Notes under the pieces: generated by a model
Databases searched by the model: none
The model's input: only the letters and a program-made list of their open reading frames with translations
Told to the model about the DNA's origin: nothing
NCBI GenBank assembly: GCA_963827855.1
Contig: CAWHBY010000004.1
Location: 372,001 to 436,000 of the forward strand
DNA length: 64,000 nucleotides
Source: DTPU01 sp963827855
GTDB taxonomy: Bacteria > Planctomycetota > Phycisphaerae > Sedimentisphaerales > Anaerobacaceae
Direction: 5' to 3'
Shown here: piece by piece, positions 55,696-64,000 of the stretch
Layout of the letters: every line of letters starts with the position of its first letter
Position numbering within the stretch: position 1 is the first letter of the stretch
Program-made: the position numbers and the translations under genes

Positions 55696-56795
55696 CTATC
55701 GCTGCACTGGCGCCCACAGTCCCCTGAAGGTCTTGCGATCCACGTTGAGCAGGGACTTGTTGAGGCACCTTCCGTCCGGCAGCAGCATGCCGGGTTTGCA
55801 GTCCTGCGGACCCGTGACTTCTACCTTGCGTGTACCGTCATCACTGAGGACCAGGAGATCGGGCCTCGCTCCAAAGCCGACCACTGCCTCGGGCGTGAGA
55901 TCGGGACAGCCCTTGCCGAGGTCGGACTTGACCATGACCGGCGGCTGACCCGGGTCGCCTGTCCAGCGGTACAGGGCGAATCTCTTCTCCTCGTTCTGCG
56001 GACCCGCGATGATGAAATATGCCCCAAGGCCCACAACGTAATCCATGTCCCGGATGCCCAGCCCACCCAGGTCCCACAGCAACGGCCGGCCGATGACTGC
56101 AGGCTCACCCCGGTCGATCACAGCGGCCGGATTCTCCAGGGGTACGACCAGGGCCTTTCCCTTGGGGATCGGATTGCGGAAGCCGATCAGCAGCCTCTTG
56201 CCGTCCGCCGATCCACACAGGCCTTCGATGTTCAGGCCTTCCTCCTTGGTGCAAGCCTCCGGGCATCTTTCTTCTTCTTGCCTACCTGCAACTGGTCGAC
56301 GCCGATGGCCTCCTCCAGGCCCAGCCCCTTCAAGGACTCGGCTGCAAGCAGCCGGACCAGCAGGGTCTTGCAGGGCTGGCCCACAGGTCTCAGGGAGACA
56401 CCATTGGCATCTGCACGGACATCTGTCGCGAAGAGACTGCCCCTGCCAGGCCGCGGCTTGCCGTCCTTGTTCCTTCCGTGCGAGCCGATCCAGTAGATCC
56501 GATCGCCCAGCCGTGCAGCCGCCTCGATATCGGCCTCGGGATGGCGAGGATCGACCTGAAGGAATGCCGTCAAGTCCAGAGTGGCCCGGGCCCCCCCGCC
56601 GGTGACGGCGTAGACTCGCAGGGTGTCGTCCTCGTCATCTGCCACAGCGATCAGGTTTGCGTCTATCGCTGCAACTGCAGAGACGTCGGCAGCACCCGTG
56701 AAGGTCACGCAGCCATGGGTCACGCCAGGCCTGGCCGTACCTGCAAGCGTCAGCACCAGAGACAGGATCATCCAAACCGCCATGGATGCTATCAT
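55696..56795 (-). CDS. DUF3616 family secreted protein, frameshifted
   Basis: Two frames make one protein of about 366 residues. The first (from 56795, or 56783 with MAVWMILSLVLTLAGTA) has a signal peptide, then LIAVADDEDDTLRVY, RLGDRIYWIGSHGRNKDG and LKGLGLEEAIGVDQLQVGKK. It fails near 56258. The second frame carries GLNIEGLCGSADGKRLLIGF, GGLGIRDMDYVVGLGAYFI and a tail to 55696. One extra C in the CCC run near 56261 joins them. DUF3616 proteins are predicted extracytoplasmic beta-propellers of unknown role. Nothing here adds to the function. Confidence 0.75.
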
Positions 56796-56902
56796 ACCAC
56801 GAGAATGGGCCAGGGGCCAGAGAGATGCGGCTGCGCCGCGAATGGGCGATCACACCTTAAGGCCCTTAGTATCCGGCGGAGGCGAATGTGGTGACTCGCC
56901 AC

Positions 56903-59900
56903 CTATGCCGAACCGGCCTTCGCGGCTTCAATCCAGTCAGGCCTGGAGAGCACGGCCAGCACCTCGTTGACCTGCTTGGTCACCTCGTTCAGCGAGAGTG
57001 TGGCAGTCTCGATGTCCTGGTTTCGTGCTGCAGACTCCATCTGGGCCGCCGCATTCGACAGCCGTTCGAGGCTCAGGTTTCTGGCGACGCCCTTCAGGGC
57101 GTGGGCGTGTGAGGCGACGGCCTGGCAGTCAGCGGATCGCAGTGCATCGGTCATCGCTGCCAATCGCTCTCTGGCACTCTCAATGTACGTCGGGATGACC
57201 TCCCTGACGATGGCCTCGTCGCCCAGCCGGTCCATGAGTCGATCCCAGTTGATGATCTGCCGGACATCCGGCCCATCCTGCCTGCCACAAGACGGCTGCG
57301 CCACAGCCGGCCCGTCGCAGGGGGGCGCGGATGGTGACGTGGCCGGGGCCGGGCATTCCTTCCCAGGGCGGAGGTACCTGGCCAGCGTGTTCTGGAGATC
57401 CGTACGGTCGATGGGTTTGGCCAGGTAGGCACTGCAGCCTGCGTTGATGCATTGCTGGTCATCCCCCTTCATGGCATTGGCCGTCAAGGCCACGATCGGC
57501 AGGGTCTTGCCCTGCTGCCGGATGGCCTGGGTGGCCTCATAGCCATTGAGGTTCGGCATCTGGATGTCCATGAAGATCAGGTCGAAGGACTCGCGCAGGG
57601 CCTTGTCCACGGCCTGGTAGCCATCCTCGGCCACAGCGACCTCTAGTCCCATCCTCGTCAGCAGCAAGGTCATCAACACCTGATTGGCCTCCACGTCTTC
57701 AGCGACCAGGACCCGGCCCGAGAAGGTCGCAGGGGTGGCCTTCTGAACCGCCTGTTCGTGGTCCGGCGTACGGCTGCGGTCCAACAGGGGCTGCCGGGTC
57801 GCGTCCAGACCCACGGGGATGACTAACGAGAACATGGATCCCCGTCCTTGTTCGCTCGTAACGGTCAACTGGCCGCCCAGCAGCTCGGTGAGCTGTTTGG
57901 TGATGGTCAGTCCCAGTCCCGTGCCGCCGTACCTGCGGGTCGTGCTCCTGTCCGCCTGCGAGAAAGACTCGAAGATGAGCTGCTGCTTTTCCTTGGGAAT
58001 GCCGATCCCCGTGTCCTCGACGTCAAAGCGAATGCTGGGCCGGTCATAGGGGCTCTCCAGCGAGACGTTGAGGTGCACGTGGCCTCGCTCCGTGAACTTC
58101 ACGGCATTGCTGACGAGGTTGAGCAGACATTGGCTCAGCCGGACGGGGTCGGTATGCAGGCACGCCGGCAGCACGGAGTTCTCGATGATCCGTAGCTCGA
58201 TTCCCTTCTCTCTGGCCTTTGCCGCCATCATGGCCTCCAACGAGGAGAGGACCTGTCCCAGGGAACAGTCCACCTTCTCGATGCTCATCTTGCCCGCCTC
58301 GATCTTGGAGAAGTCCAGGATGTCGTTGACCAGGCTCAGGAGTGACCTGCTGGAGTCTCTGATGATCTGGATGTGCCTCCGCTGGTCTGCGGTCAGGGGG
58401 CCATCCGTCAGCATGTCACTGAAGCCAATGATGGCGTTCATGGGGGTCCTGATCTCATGGCTCATGCTGGCCAGAAAGGCGCTCTTGGTGCGGCTGGCCG
58501 CCTCTGCCTGGTCCTTGGCCCTCCGCATGGCCTCCTCGGCCCGGGACGTCTGGATGACCTGGCCGATGGTGCTAGCCACGGCCTCGAGCAGGGCCGCCTC
58601 CTTGTCTGAGACCGGATGCTGGCTGAACAGGGCGAAGACGCCCATCGGGGTCCCTTCATCGGACAGAAGGCGGTAGCCCGCGAAGCTGACCAGGCCCAGG
58701 TCCGCGGCCCACTGGTGATTGTGGACCCGTTCATCGTGGGTCACGTCATTGGTGACAAAGCGGGGCATCTCGCCGGAAGCCACCCGGCCGATCTTGTAGC
58801 AACCGAAGGGTACCCGCCGATGGACCTTGCCGTCGATGTGGGTGTACCGGCCCGAGCTGGTCACCAGGTGAAGACACAGGTCCCGATGGCGACACCCGTG
58901 CGGCCCCGCGGCGACCTCGGCGTGGACGCAGCCGCTCTCGCAGAGGTCGCCGGGCCGAACCAGCCAGATCCGGACGAAGTCCGCCTGGAACAGCGTCTGT
59001 GTCGCCTCTGTGATCCGCCCGAGCTTGTCCTCCAGACCGGCCGACCGCAGGAGGTCCTCCTTCAACTGGTTCAGCCCGTCGATCAGTCGGGCGGATCGCT
59101 GACGCTGCGTCACCTCCTCGGTGAGCCGTTCATTGGTTCTGGACAGCTCCGTCGTCCTCTCGCGGACGAGCTCCTCCAGGTGGTCCCGATGCTTGGCCAG
59201 TTCCTCCTCGGCCTGCGTTCGCACGGCCACCTCTGCCTGAAGGAGCTGTATCTTCTGTCGGACCGAGTCCCGCATCGCCGCGAAGTTCACGGCGAGACTG
59301 CCGAGTTCGTCCTGCCGGCAGGTGTCGATCGGGTGGTCCAGATCGCCGCCCGTGATGAGCCCGAATACCCGAGTCATGGACTTGATCGGATGAACGATGC
59401 TGTTGGCGACCACAAAGGTGGCCACGAAGCTGATCCCGATGAACACGGCCAGCAGGGCCGCTGCGCGAACCGCCATGCGCCGGACTTGGGCCCGGATGCC
59501 CTCCAGGCTGATCCCCACGTGGACGCTTCCGATCATCCGGCCATCCTCGTCCTTGACGTCCGTCTCGAAGCACACGACGGGGACCAGGCGGTTCTCTCCG
59601 GCGAGCAGCGGGGTCACCCTCACTGAAGAAGATGAGACACCGGGATCATGGACCGCCCCCTCGTCGACCGGCAAGGTGGAGTGGGAGGCCAGCCTTGTGC
59701 CCTCGGCATTGTAGATGCCGGCGTACACAATGTCCTTGATGTCGAAGAGTCGGCGAAGAGTCCGGTCCAGACTGTCCTCGTCTTCGATCACGATCCCGCT
59801 GACGCAGTTGCGGGCGAAGTAGCTGGCGATGACAGAACCCCTTGCCTGGAAGTTCTCGTTAAGCCGGTCTGTGACGTCCTGCAGGAGGAAATAGGAGAGG

Positions 59901-59971
59901 GCCAGCATCGAGCAGAGCACGAGTATCGATACCAGCATGAAGACCCGGGTCTTCAGTGTGATTCGCATCAT
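56903..59971 (-). CDS. Hybrid sensor histidine kinase with GAF, receiver and HPt domains
   Basis: 1022 residues. Two membrane helices (about 8-28 and 153-177) bracket a periplasmic sensor. HAMP (about 178-240) and a short coiled coil come next, then a GAF-like domain at about 300-460 rich in Cys/His (CESGC, CRHRDLC). HisKA has MSHEIRTP with His505, HATPase has NLVSNAVKF and DTGIGIP...GGTGLGL, the receiver has FMDIQMP with Asp802, and the HPt domain has HALKGVARNL with His956. This is a complete four-step phosphorelay in one chain. The FIST gene just upstream (37 bp gap) probably supplies the signal. The ATG at 59971 has GGAGGG nine bases upstream. No response-regulator output gene is adjacent. 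Confidence 0.9.
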   Translation of the reverse strand: MMRITLKTRVFMLVSILVLCSMLALSYFLLQDVTDRLNENFQARGSVIASYFARNCVSGIVIEDEDSLDRTLRRLFDIKDIVYAGIYNAEGTRLASHSTLPVDEGAVHDPGVSSSSVRVTPLLAGENRLVPVVCFETDVKDEDGRMIGSVHVGISLEGIRAQVRRMAVRAAALLAVFIGISFVATFVVANSIVHPIKSMTRVFGLITGGDLDHPIDTCRQDELGSLAVNFAAMRDSVRQKIQLLQAEVAVRTQAEEELAKHRDHLEELVRERTTELSRTNERLTEEVTQRQRSARLIDGLNQLKEDLLRSAGLEDKLGRITEATQTLFQADFVRIWLVRPGDLCESGCVHAEVAAGPHGCRHRDLCLHLVTSSGRYTHIDGKVHRRVPFGCYKIGRVASGEMPRFVTNDVTHDERVHNHQWAADLGLVSFAGYRLLSDEGTPMGVFALFSQHPVSDKEAALLEAVASTIGQVIQTSRAEEAMRRAKDQAEAASRTKSAFLASMSHEIRTPMNAIIGFSDMLTDGPLTADQRRHIQIIRDSSRSLLSLVNDILDFSKIEAGKMSIEKVDCSLGQVLSSLEAMMAAKAREKGIELRIIENSVLPACLHTDPVRLSQCLLNLVSNAVKFTERGHVHLNVSLESPYDRPSIRFDVEDTGIGIPKEKQQLIFESFSQADRSTTRRYGGTGLGLTITKQLTELLGGQLTVTSEQGRGSMFSLVIPVGLDATRQPLLDRSRTPDHEQAVQKATPATFSGRVLVAEDVEANQVLMTLLLTRMGLEVAVAEDGYQAVDKALRESFDLIFMDIQMPNLNGYEATQAIRQQGKTLPIVALTANAMKGDDQQCINAGCSAYLAKPIDRTDLQNTLARYLRPGKECPAPATSPSAPPCDGPAVAQPSCGRQDGPDVRQIINWDRLMDRLGDEAIVREVIPTYIESARERLAAMTDALRSADCQAVASHAHALKGVARNLSLERLSNAAAQMESAARNQDIETATLSLNEVTKQVNEVLAVLSRPDWIEAAKAGSA

Positions 59972-60007
59972 GGGGGAGGGCCCTCCGAAATGCAGATGAC
60001 TAGCCAA

Positions 60008-61348
60008 TCAAGGGGCCGTCGCGACCTGGACTCGCGTCCCGGGGGTTGGCTGGTGCGAGAAGACGACCATGGCGCTCATCAGATTGCCATGGAAATAGCC
60101 GTAGCCCGGGATGGCGCCTTGCTCGCCTGCGGTGAAGCCTCCGATGAAGGGCTTGTGCTTCATCGCCTTCTGTATCTCAGCCACCATCTTGGCCGGCTCA
60201 TCTCCCTCGCCCAATCCAAGAGTCTTGACCGCACCCGCACAATAGATTTGCAGGCCCCCCGCCACCTCCGCAGTCTTGATCCGGCCGCTGACCATCGCCT
60301 CGATGGTCACCGCTCCAGCCCTCTCCCGCAGCGCCCGGGTGTTGCCTTCCACGTAGTAGATCGTGTCTCCGTGGTGGATGTCTCCTCCCATGTCCAGCGA
60401 GCCGTCCGGATTGAACCGCCAGGGACGAACCGGAATGTACCGCATCTGCCCATTGGGCAGTTGGATGGCCTTGGCCAGCGGGCATACCGCATTGGACATC
60501 ACCAGGACGCTCTGCTTGGAGCAGTCGATCGAATCGAGACGTCCCTCTGCCCACTGCCTGTAGACCTCCAAGGCAGGCCGCCCTTCGATCTCCCGCAGCA
60601 GCCGTCCGTCTCCGGCTGTGATCTTTCCCGACTTCTTTTTGCCCACGAAGCCGGAGTAGAAGGACGCCCCGACCTTCACCTCTGATGTGTAGACCAATCC
60701 CACGATCAAGCCCGGTTTGAGCATTCGCTCGTTCTCGATGACGTACCCTTGGGCGAAGAGGTCGTTGCAGGGCGTCCCGCCGACCAGGGGGATCTCGTCT
60801 CCCAGGGCATCATGGACTCCTCGGACAATGGCGTCTTCCTTGCCCTTGGTCGCGCCCAGGAGGATGACCGAGGGCTTGGTTTCGAGCGAATAGCCCGCGT
60901 TCTCGGCGGCCTCCCGAACCGCTGTTCTGGCCAGGGCCTCCACATCTGCCCCGTCCGTCACGGCCTTGGCACAGAGGCCAAGTCGGAGATCGGCGCCGGA
61001 GAATCCCATGATGGCCAGAGACCCCTTCTTCCCGAGGTGGAGCCCATCCGACGAGAATACCCCCCTGTAGACGTTCATGCCGAAGAGCTTGGCGTCAGGG
61101 AAGCGGTTGCGGAGCGTCTGGGCTGTGGCCTGTTCGCCGTAGTCGGCGGTCGTGTAGAGAACGATGAACTTGGGATGCTCCAGCCTCTGTGCCATCAAGG
61201 CAGCCGCCTCGTCGGCGGCCGCCTTGCCTCCTGCCGGATTCACGCTCCAGCCGTGGGACATGATCAGGCTGTCCGCTTCGATCGGGGTCACTGCCGTGAG
61301 TACTGTAGCCACCCCAAGTAGGGTCTGAACGACGCGCAGATGAACCAT
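60008..61348 (-). CDS. FIST-domain sensory protein, secreted
   Basis: 446 residues. A signal peptide (MVHLRVVQTLLGVATVLTAV) precedes the FIST N domain (about 50-240: VLYTTADYGEQATAQTL, GSLAIMGFSGADLRLGL, VILLGATKGKED, LVGGTPCNDLF) and the FIST C domain (about 260-430), closing with PFIGGFTAGEQGAIPGYGYF. FIST domains are thought to bind small ligands such as amino acids and occur in signalling proteins. A periplasmic FIST protein 37 bp upstream of a two-helix histidine kinase is a likely sensor-binding-protein pair. GGGGAG precedes the ATG at 61348 by six bases. Confidence 0.85.
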   Translation of the reverse strand: MVHLRVVQTLLGVATVLTAVTPIEADSLIMSHGWSVNPAGGKAAADEAAALMAQRLEHPKFIVLYTTADYGEQATAQTLRNRFPDAKLFGMNVYRGVFSSDGLHLGKKGSLAIMGFSGADLRLGLCAKAVTDGADVEALARTAVREAAENAGYSLETKPSVILLGATKGKEDAIVRGVHDALGDEIPLVGGTPCNDLFAQGYVIENERMLKPGLIVGLVYTSEVKVGASFYSGFVGKKKSGKITAGDGRLLREIEGRPALEVYRQWAEGRLDSIDCSKQSVLVMSNAVCPLAKAIQLPNGQMRYIPVRPWRFNPDGSLDMGGDIHHGDTIYYVEGNTRALRERAGAVTIEAMVSGRIKTAEVAGGLQIYCAGAVKTLGLGEGDEPAKMVAEIQKAMKHKPFIGGFTAGEQGAIPGYGYFHGNLMSAMVVFSHQPTPGTRVQVATAP

Positions 61349-61484
61349 TCCGGTCTCCCCTTTTATCGGACAATACGCGGTTCGCCTCCTCGCGATGCAC
61401 GTCTCCTGTACCACGTGCATATCGGATGATTTAGGCTCTTGCTTGACCCGCTTCTCCGGCATTACTCCGTAGCGATGGAGCCCT

Positions 61485-61738
61485 AGCCCGCATTTCTCAC
61501 AAGCCTTCGGTTCTGAGCGCGGCATGTTGTCCGGCTGCTGCGTTCTCGGTCCCGTTTGTCCTCGACGTACCGCCCTGGGTACGCCTCCGGGCAAACGAGA
61601 CCTGCGGCCTTGCATCCGGCCAACATGCCGCGCTCAGAACAGCCTGTCCCAGATGCGTCTACCTTTCAAACGCACCAACTCAAGTTCACAGCCTCACTTC
61701 CGCCCCGACCGTCCGAAGCCTCGTGAGAAATGCGGGCT
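61485..61738. mobile_element. 254-bp element with AGCCCGCATTTCTCAC ends and an inner 20-bp palindrome
   Basis: The ends at 61485-61500 and 61723-61738 are perfect inverted repeats. Inside, GTTCTGAGCGCGGCATGTTG (61510-61529) and its reverse complement (61621-61640) form a second perfect pair, with further CGTTTG/CAAACG and GTACC/GGTAC arms within. No gene is carried. Confidence 0.78.
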
Positions 61739-61851
61739 AGTTGTGGACATGGGGCGGGACTGCATTCGGGGGACGAACGACTCATGCGGCGCCCAGGGGC
61801 AGGCACTCGGGGGGACGCAGGAGACGGGCCATGGCCCGGATGGGTCGTGCC

Positions 61852-62691
61852 TTACTTGGAGCCCCTCAGTTGATATCCCTTCTGCATGAACTGGAGGTCT
61901 TCATTGCCGGGTTGATTCGCGCCGAACTGGCCTTTGTCGGACATCTCGACGGTGCGGGGGTCCACCCAGCGATGGACCTCTGCATGGCCGTCCGCCCAAC
62001 CCAGGGCGCTCCTCTTCTTGTGCCAGATGGACAGAGGGTCTGCCCAGTTGTCTCCAGTGGGACTGACGATCCAGGAGCCCATGCTCCACAACCTGGGATC
62101 TGAGTCCTCGACAAACACGTACTTGGTCGAGGGACTGCGGACCTCGGTGTACTTCCGGATGGCCCGCTGCGTGTAGCCGAATCGCTCCTCTCCATTCATG
62201 CCGCCGGCGATCGAGTAGCTGCGGAAGGTCGCCAGCTTGGTCCGCTTACGGGTGTCTGCGGCGCACCGGTAGACATCCACGTTCTTTATGTACGGATACA
62301 GGGCCCCCCGCTGGATGCCCCTCCATTCATCCTGGATCGTCGGGTCGGAGCCCCCCGTGTACTTGTGGCCGACGTCCTGCGGCGGCTGCACCCAGTCCTC
62401 CGTGGAGGTCAACACAGGAGCGTTCGACCCATAGCTGGGCACGTTGCCTCCGACCAAGGCTCCGCCGCTATCCACCTGGTACGTGAACCAGGCGATGGAG
62501 AGCGACCTTACATTGCCCATGCACCGGGCCCTGCGGCCGTGGTCCCGTGCCAGGCCGAGGGCGGGCAGGAGCACGCCCATCAGGACCGCGATGATGGCTA
62601 TCACGACGAGCAGCTCGATCAGGGTGAACCCGGGCGTCCGCCCAGAGGATCTGGCTGAACGATCTGGCGAGCCTGTCAGGGTTGTTCTCAT
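61852..62691 (-). CDS. Prepilin-type N-terminal cleavage/methylation protein
   Basis: 279 residues. After a 20-residue polar leader comes GFTLIELLVVIAIIAVLMGV with Glu5, then DHGRRARCMGNVRSLSIAWF and the late GWADGHAEVHRWVDP, the H-x-DG type tail. GGAG lies six bases before the ATG at 62691; 62697 and 62715 are alternatives. It is related to, but clearly different from, the three-gene array at 17.8-20.6 kb. It is monocistronic and divergent from the LTD gene at 63 kb. Confidence 0.87.
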   Translation of the reverse strand: MRTTLTGSPDRSARSSGRTPGFTLIELLVVIAIIAVLMGVLLPALGLARDHGRRARCMGNVRSLSIAWFTYQVDSGGALVGGNVPSYGSNAPVLTSTEDWVQPPQDVGHKYTGGSDPTIQDEWRGIQRGALYPYIKNVDVYRCAADTRKRTKLATFRSYSIAGGMNGEERFGYTQRAIRKYTEVRSPSTKYVFVEDSDPRLWSMGSWIVSPTGDNWADPLSIWHKKRSALGWADGHAEVHRWVDPRTVEMSDKGQFGANQPGNEDLQFMQKGYQLRGSK

Positions 62692-62884
62692 GGCCATCTC
62701 CAAACCCGTCTCCATCGACACAGGACAGCACCACTGGTTGCGGCCCACGTGCCCCATGGACTTTGTTTCATTATATCACATCAATACGTCCGGGACACCT
62801 CTTTTGGGCGCGGGGGTGGCAGCATTTTCCTGGATGGCCGAGAAAAGACAGGTGGGCCAGGGCCAAGCCACCCCGAAACTTGGT

Positions 62885-62914
62885 TTGACCTGGAGGGTTT
62901 GAATTTGGTACAAT
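62885..62914 (+). promoter_or_regulatory. Sigma-70-type promoter of the partial LTD/CotH gene
   Basis: TTGACC at 62885-62890, an 18-nt spacer, and TACAAT at 62909-62914. The gene starts 83 bp later. Confidence 0.55.
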
Positions 62915-62997
62915 AGTAGTGACCTGCATGTGTTTCAACACTTTGGGTGCTGTGGGGTTGTGATTCCGTCGAGGAGACGGAGATAGGAAATTCTCGC

Positions 62998-64000
62998 ATG
63001 CCGTTACGGTCTGGGGGGCTTCTCTGTACATGGGCATTGGGCCTTGCTGCCTTGGTGGCCAGCCCGGTCTGTTCCATGGGGCAGACATCGGCCGGGCCGG
63101 CCATGGTCATCAATGAGATCTGCTATGAGCCTGTGACCGCGGCCGACCGTACCGAGTTCGTCGAGCTGTACAACGCAGGCGCCAATCCTATAGGCCTTGA
63201 TGGCTGGTGCCTCGACGAAGATCTGTCCTATTGCTTTGCGCAGGGAGTGGTGGTCCAGCCGGGCGGGTATCTGGTGGTTGCTGCAGATCCTGCGGCCCTG
63301 CAGCGCAAGACCGGCCTGTCTTGCCAGGGCCCTCTCGCGGGCCGCCTGGATGGCCGCGGCGCGCGGATCGTGCTGCGGGACGCATCGGGCCGGACCGTGG
63401 ACCAGGTGGACTACAAGCTGGGCTTCCCGTGGCCCACGGGCGGAGCCGGCCGGTCCATCGAGCTGATCAACGCCTCACTCGACAATGGCCTTGGTGGAAG
63501 CTGGCGGGCCTCGTTGACGAGCGCCGGGACGCCAGGCGCGGCCAACAGCGTCCGGCTGTCCAACGCACCGCCCCAGATTCGACAAGTCGATCACTCGCCC
63601 CAGGAGCCCGGGGCCGGCAGGTCCGTGGTGGTCACTGCCAAGGTCACCGATCCCCAGGGCGTGGGCTCAGTGACACTTGCCTACCAGACCGTCCAGCCGG
63701 GCCACTACATACCGGCGTGGCTGCCGGTCCCGCTCGCAACGCTCGAGCGAGACGCCAGCACCGCCATGCAGAAGAATCCTGACCTCGACGACCCAGGCCG
63801 CTGGACGGTCATCAGGATGTTCGACGATGGAACAGGGGCGGATGCCACGGCCTCGGACGGGATATTCACCGCGGCCCTCCCGGGCCAACCCCATCGGACC
63901 CTGGTTCGCTATCGCATCACGGCTGCAGACCTGGCGCCCGCCTCCGTCTCGATCACCGTTCCCTATGAGGATGACGGCGCCCTCAACTTTGCCTTCTGGG
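62998..64000 (+). CDS. Lamin-tail-domain secreted protein, probably CotH-type; cut by window end
   Basis: The ATG at 62998 opens a frame that stays open to base 64000 (334 codons). A signal peptide (MPLRSGGLLCTWALGLAALV) is followed by an LTD at about 36-180 (MVINEICYEPVTAADRTEFV, GGYLVVAADPAALQR, VDQVDYKLGFPWPTGGAGRS). A Fn3-like linker comes next (IRQVDHSPQEPGAGRSVVVT) and then YEDDGALNFAFW, where the frame leaves the window. The order LTD then linker is the usual lead-in to a CotH domain in planctomycete proteins such as the one at 49951-55431, so a CotH domain is expected outside. This is inference. Confidence 0.8.
   Translation, partial: MPLRSGGLLCTWALGLAALVASPVCSMGQTSAGPAMVINEICYEPVTAADRTEFVELYNAGANPIGLDGWCLDEDLSYCFAQGVVVQPGGYLVVAADPAALQRKTGLSCQGPLAGRLDGRGARIVLRDASGRTVDQVDYKLGFPWPTGGAGRSIELINASLDNGLGGSWRASLTSAGTPGAANSVRLSNAPPQIRQVDHSPQEPGAGRSVVVTAKVTDPQGVGSVTLAYQTVQPGHYIPAWLPVPLATLERDASTAMQKNPDLDDPGRWTVIRMFDDGTGADATASDGIFTAALPGQPHRTLVRYRITAADLAPASVSITVPYEDDGALNFAFW

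Noticed and set aside
1..64000. Total absence of GCGC or GCGCGC as the cause of the frameshifts
   Set aside because: GCGCGC is present elsewhere (for example near 28892 and 30071), so the motif is not globally missing.
1..64000. CRISPR array
   Set aside because: No regularly spaced identical repeats with unique spacers; the tandem repeats seen are short and contiguous.

Overview
The window comes from a GC-rich bacterium that I place in Planctomycetota, most likely the class Phycisphaerae. This is inferred from gene content: prepilin-like proteins with an H-x-DG type tail, LamG, lamin-tail and CotH proteins, a C-terminal dockerin-like repeat on a beta-helix protein, HAF-type repeats, DUF3616, DUF6057, sulfatase and GH2 enzymes, and large intergenic gaps full of decayed repeats. 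I had no marker-gene search to confirm it.

Layout. 1-5.8 kb (+): tail of a frameshifted DapA-like gene overlapping a cysteine-synthase-like gene, then LhgO and PriA. 6.1-7.9 kb (-): secreted beta-helix protein. 8.15 kb: tRNA-Pro(CGG) whose 3' end and terminator are duplicated 204 bp downstream. 8.9-13.3 kb (+): operon of VTC polyphosphate-polymerase-like protein, DUF4956 membrane protein, HlyD adaptor and TolC-like protein, with no recognisable transporter. 13.4-17.1 kb (-): uronate isomerase, 6-phosphogluconate dehydrogenase (frameshifted) and a tandem-domain unknown. 17.7-21.8 kb (-): HAF-type membrane protein, three paralogous pseudopilin-like genes and a 34-residue mini-pilin-like ORF. 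22-36.8 kb is accessory: a SIR2-like chimera, a LamG protein, a possible esterase, a sulfatase, a complete RAYT (REP-associated tyrosine transposase) element with 17-bp terminal inverted repeats, several transposase remnants, a GH2 fragment and a RhuM-Doc fusion. 37.3-43.8 kb (-): GH2 enzyme, then a mannonate-oxidoreductase-type SDR, a LarA homologue and a coiled-coil unknown. 44.6-48.8 kb (+): DUF6057, a haem-motif PD40 protein and TatA. 50-62.7 kb (-): giant LTD/CotH protein, DUF3616 (frameshifted), a FIST plus hybrid histidine kinase pair and another pseudopilin. A second LTD protein starts at 63.0 kb and runs off the end.

Functional threads. The catabolic genes fit use of sulfated, uronate-containing polysaccharides: sulfatase, GH2 and esterase outside the cytoplasm, then UxaC, the UxuB-like SDR, the LarA homologue (possibly a mannonate/gluconate epimerase) and Gnd inside. 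The VTC-DUF4956-HlyD-TolC cluster looks like an envelope polymer-making or export system.

The most unusual feature is a dispersed intergenic repeat of about 460 bp, seen seven times in both orientations. It is bounded by GC-rich inverted repeats and built from several hairpins whose arms change together between copies, so the fold is preserved while the bases differ. Four genes carry frameshifts. Three of these would each be repaired by one extra GC dinucleotide in a GC/CG-alternating run, so sequencing or assembly error must be excluded before calling them pseudogenes.
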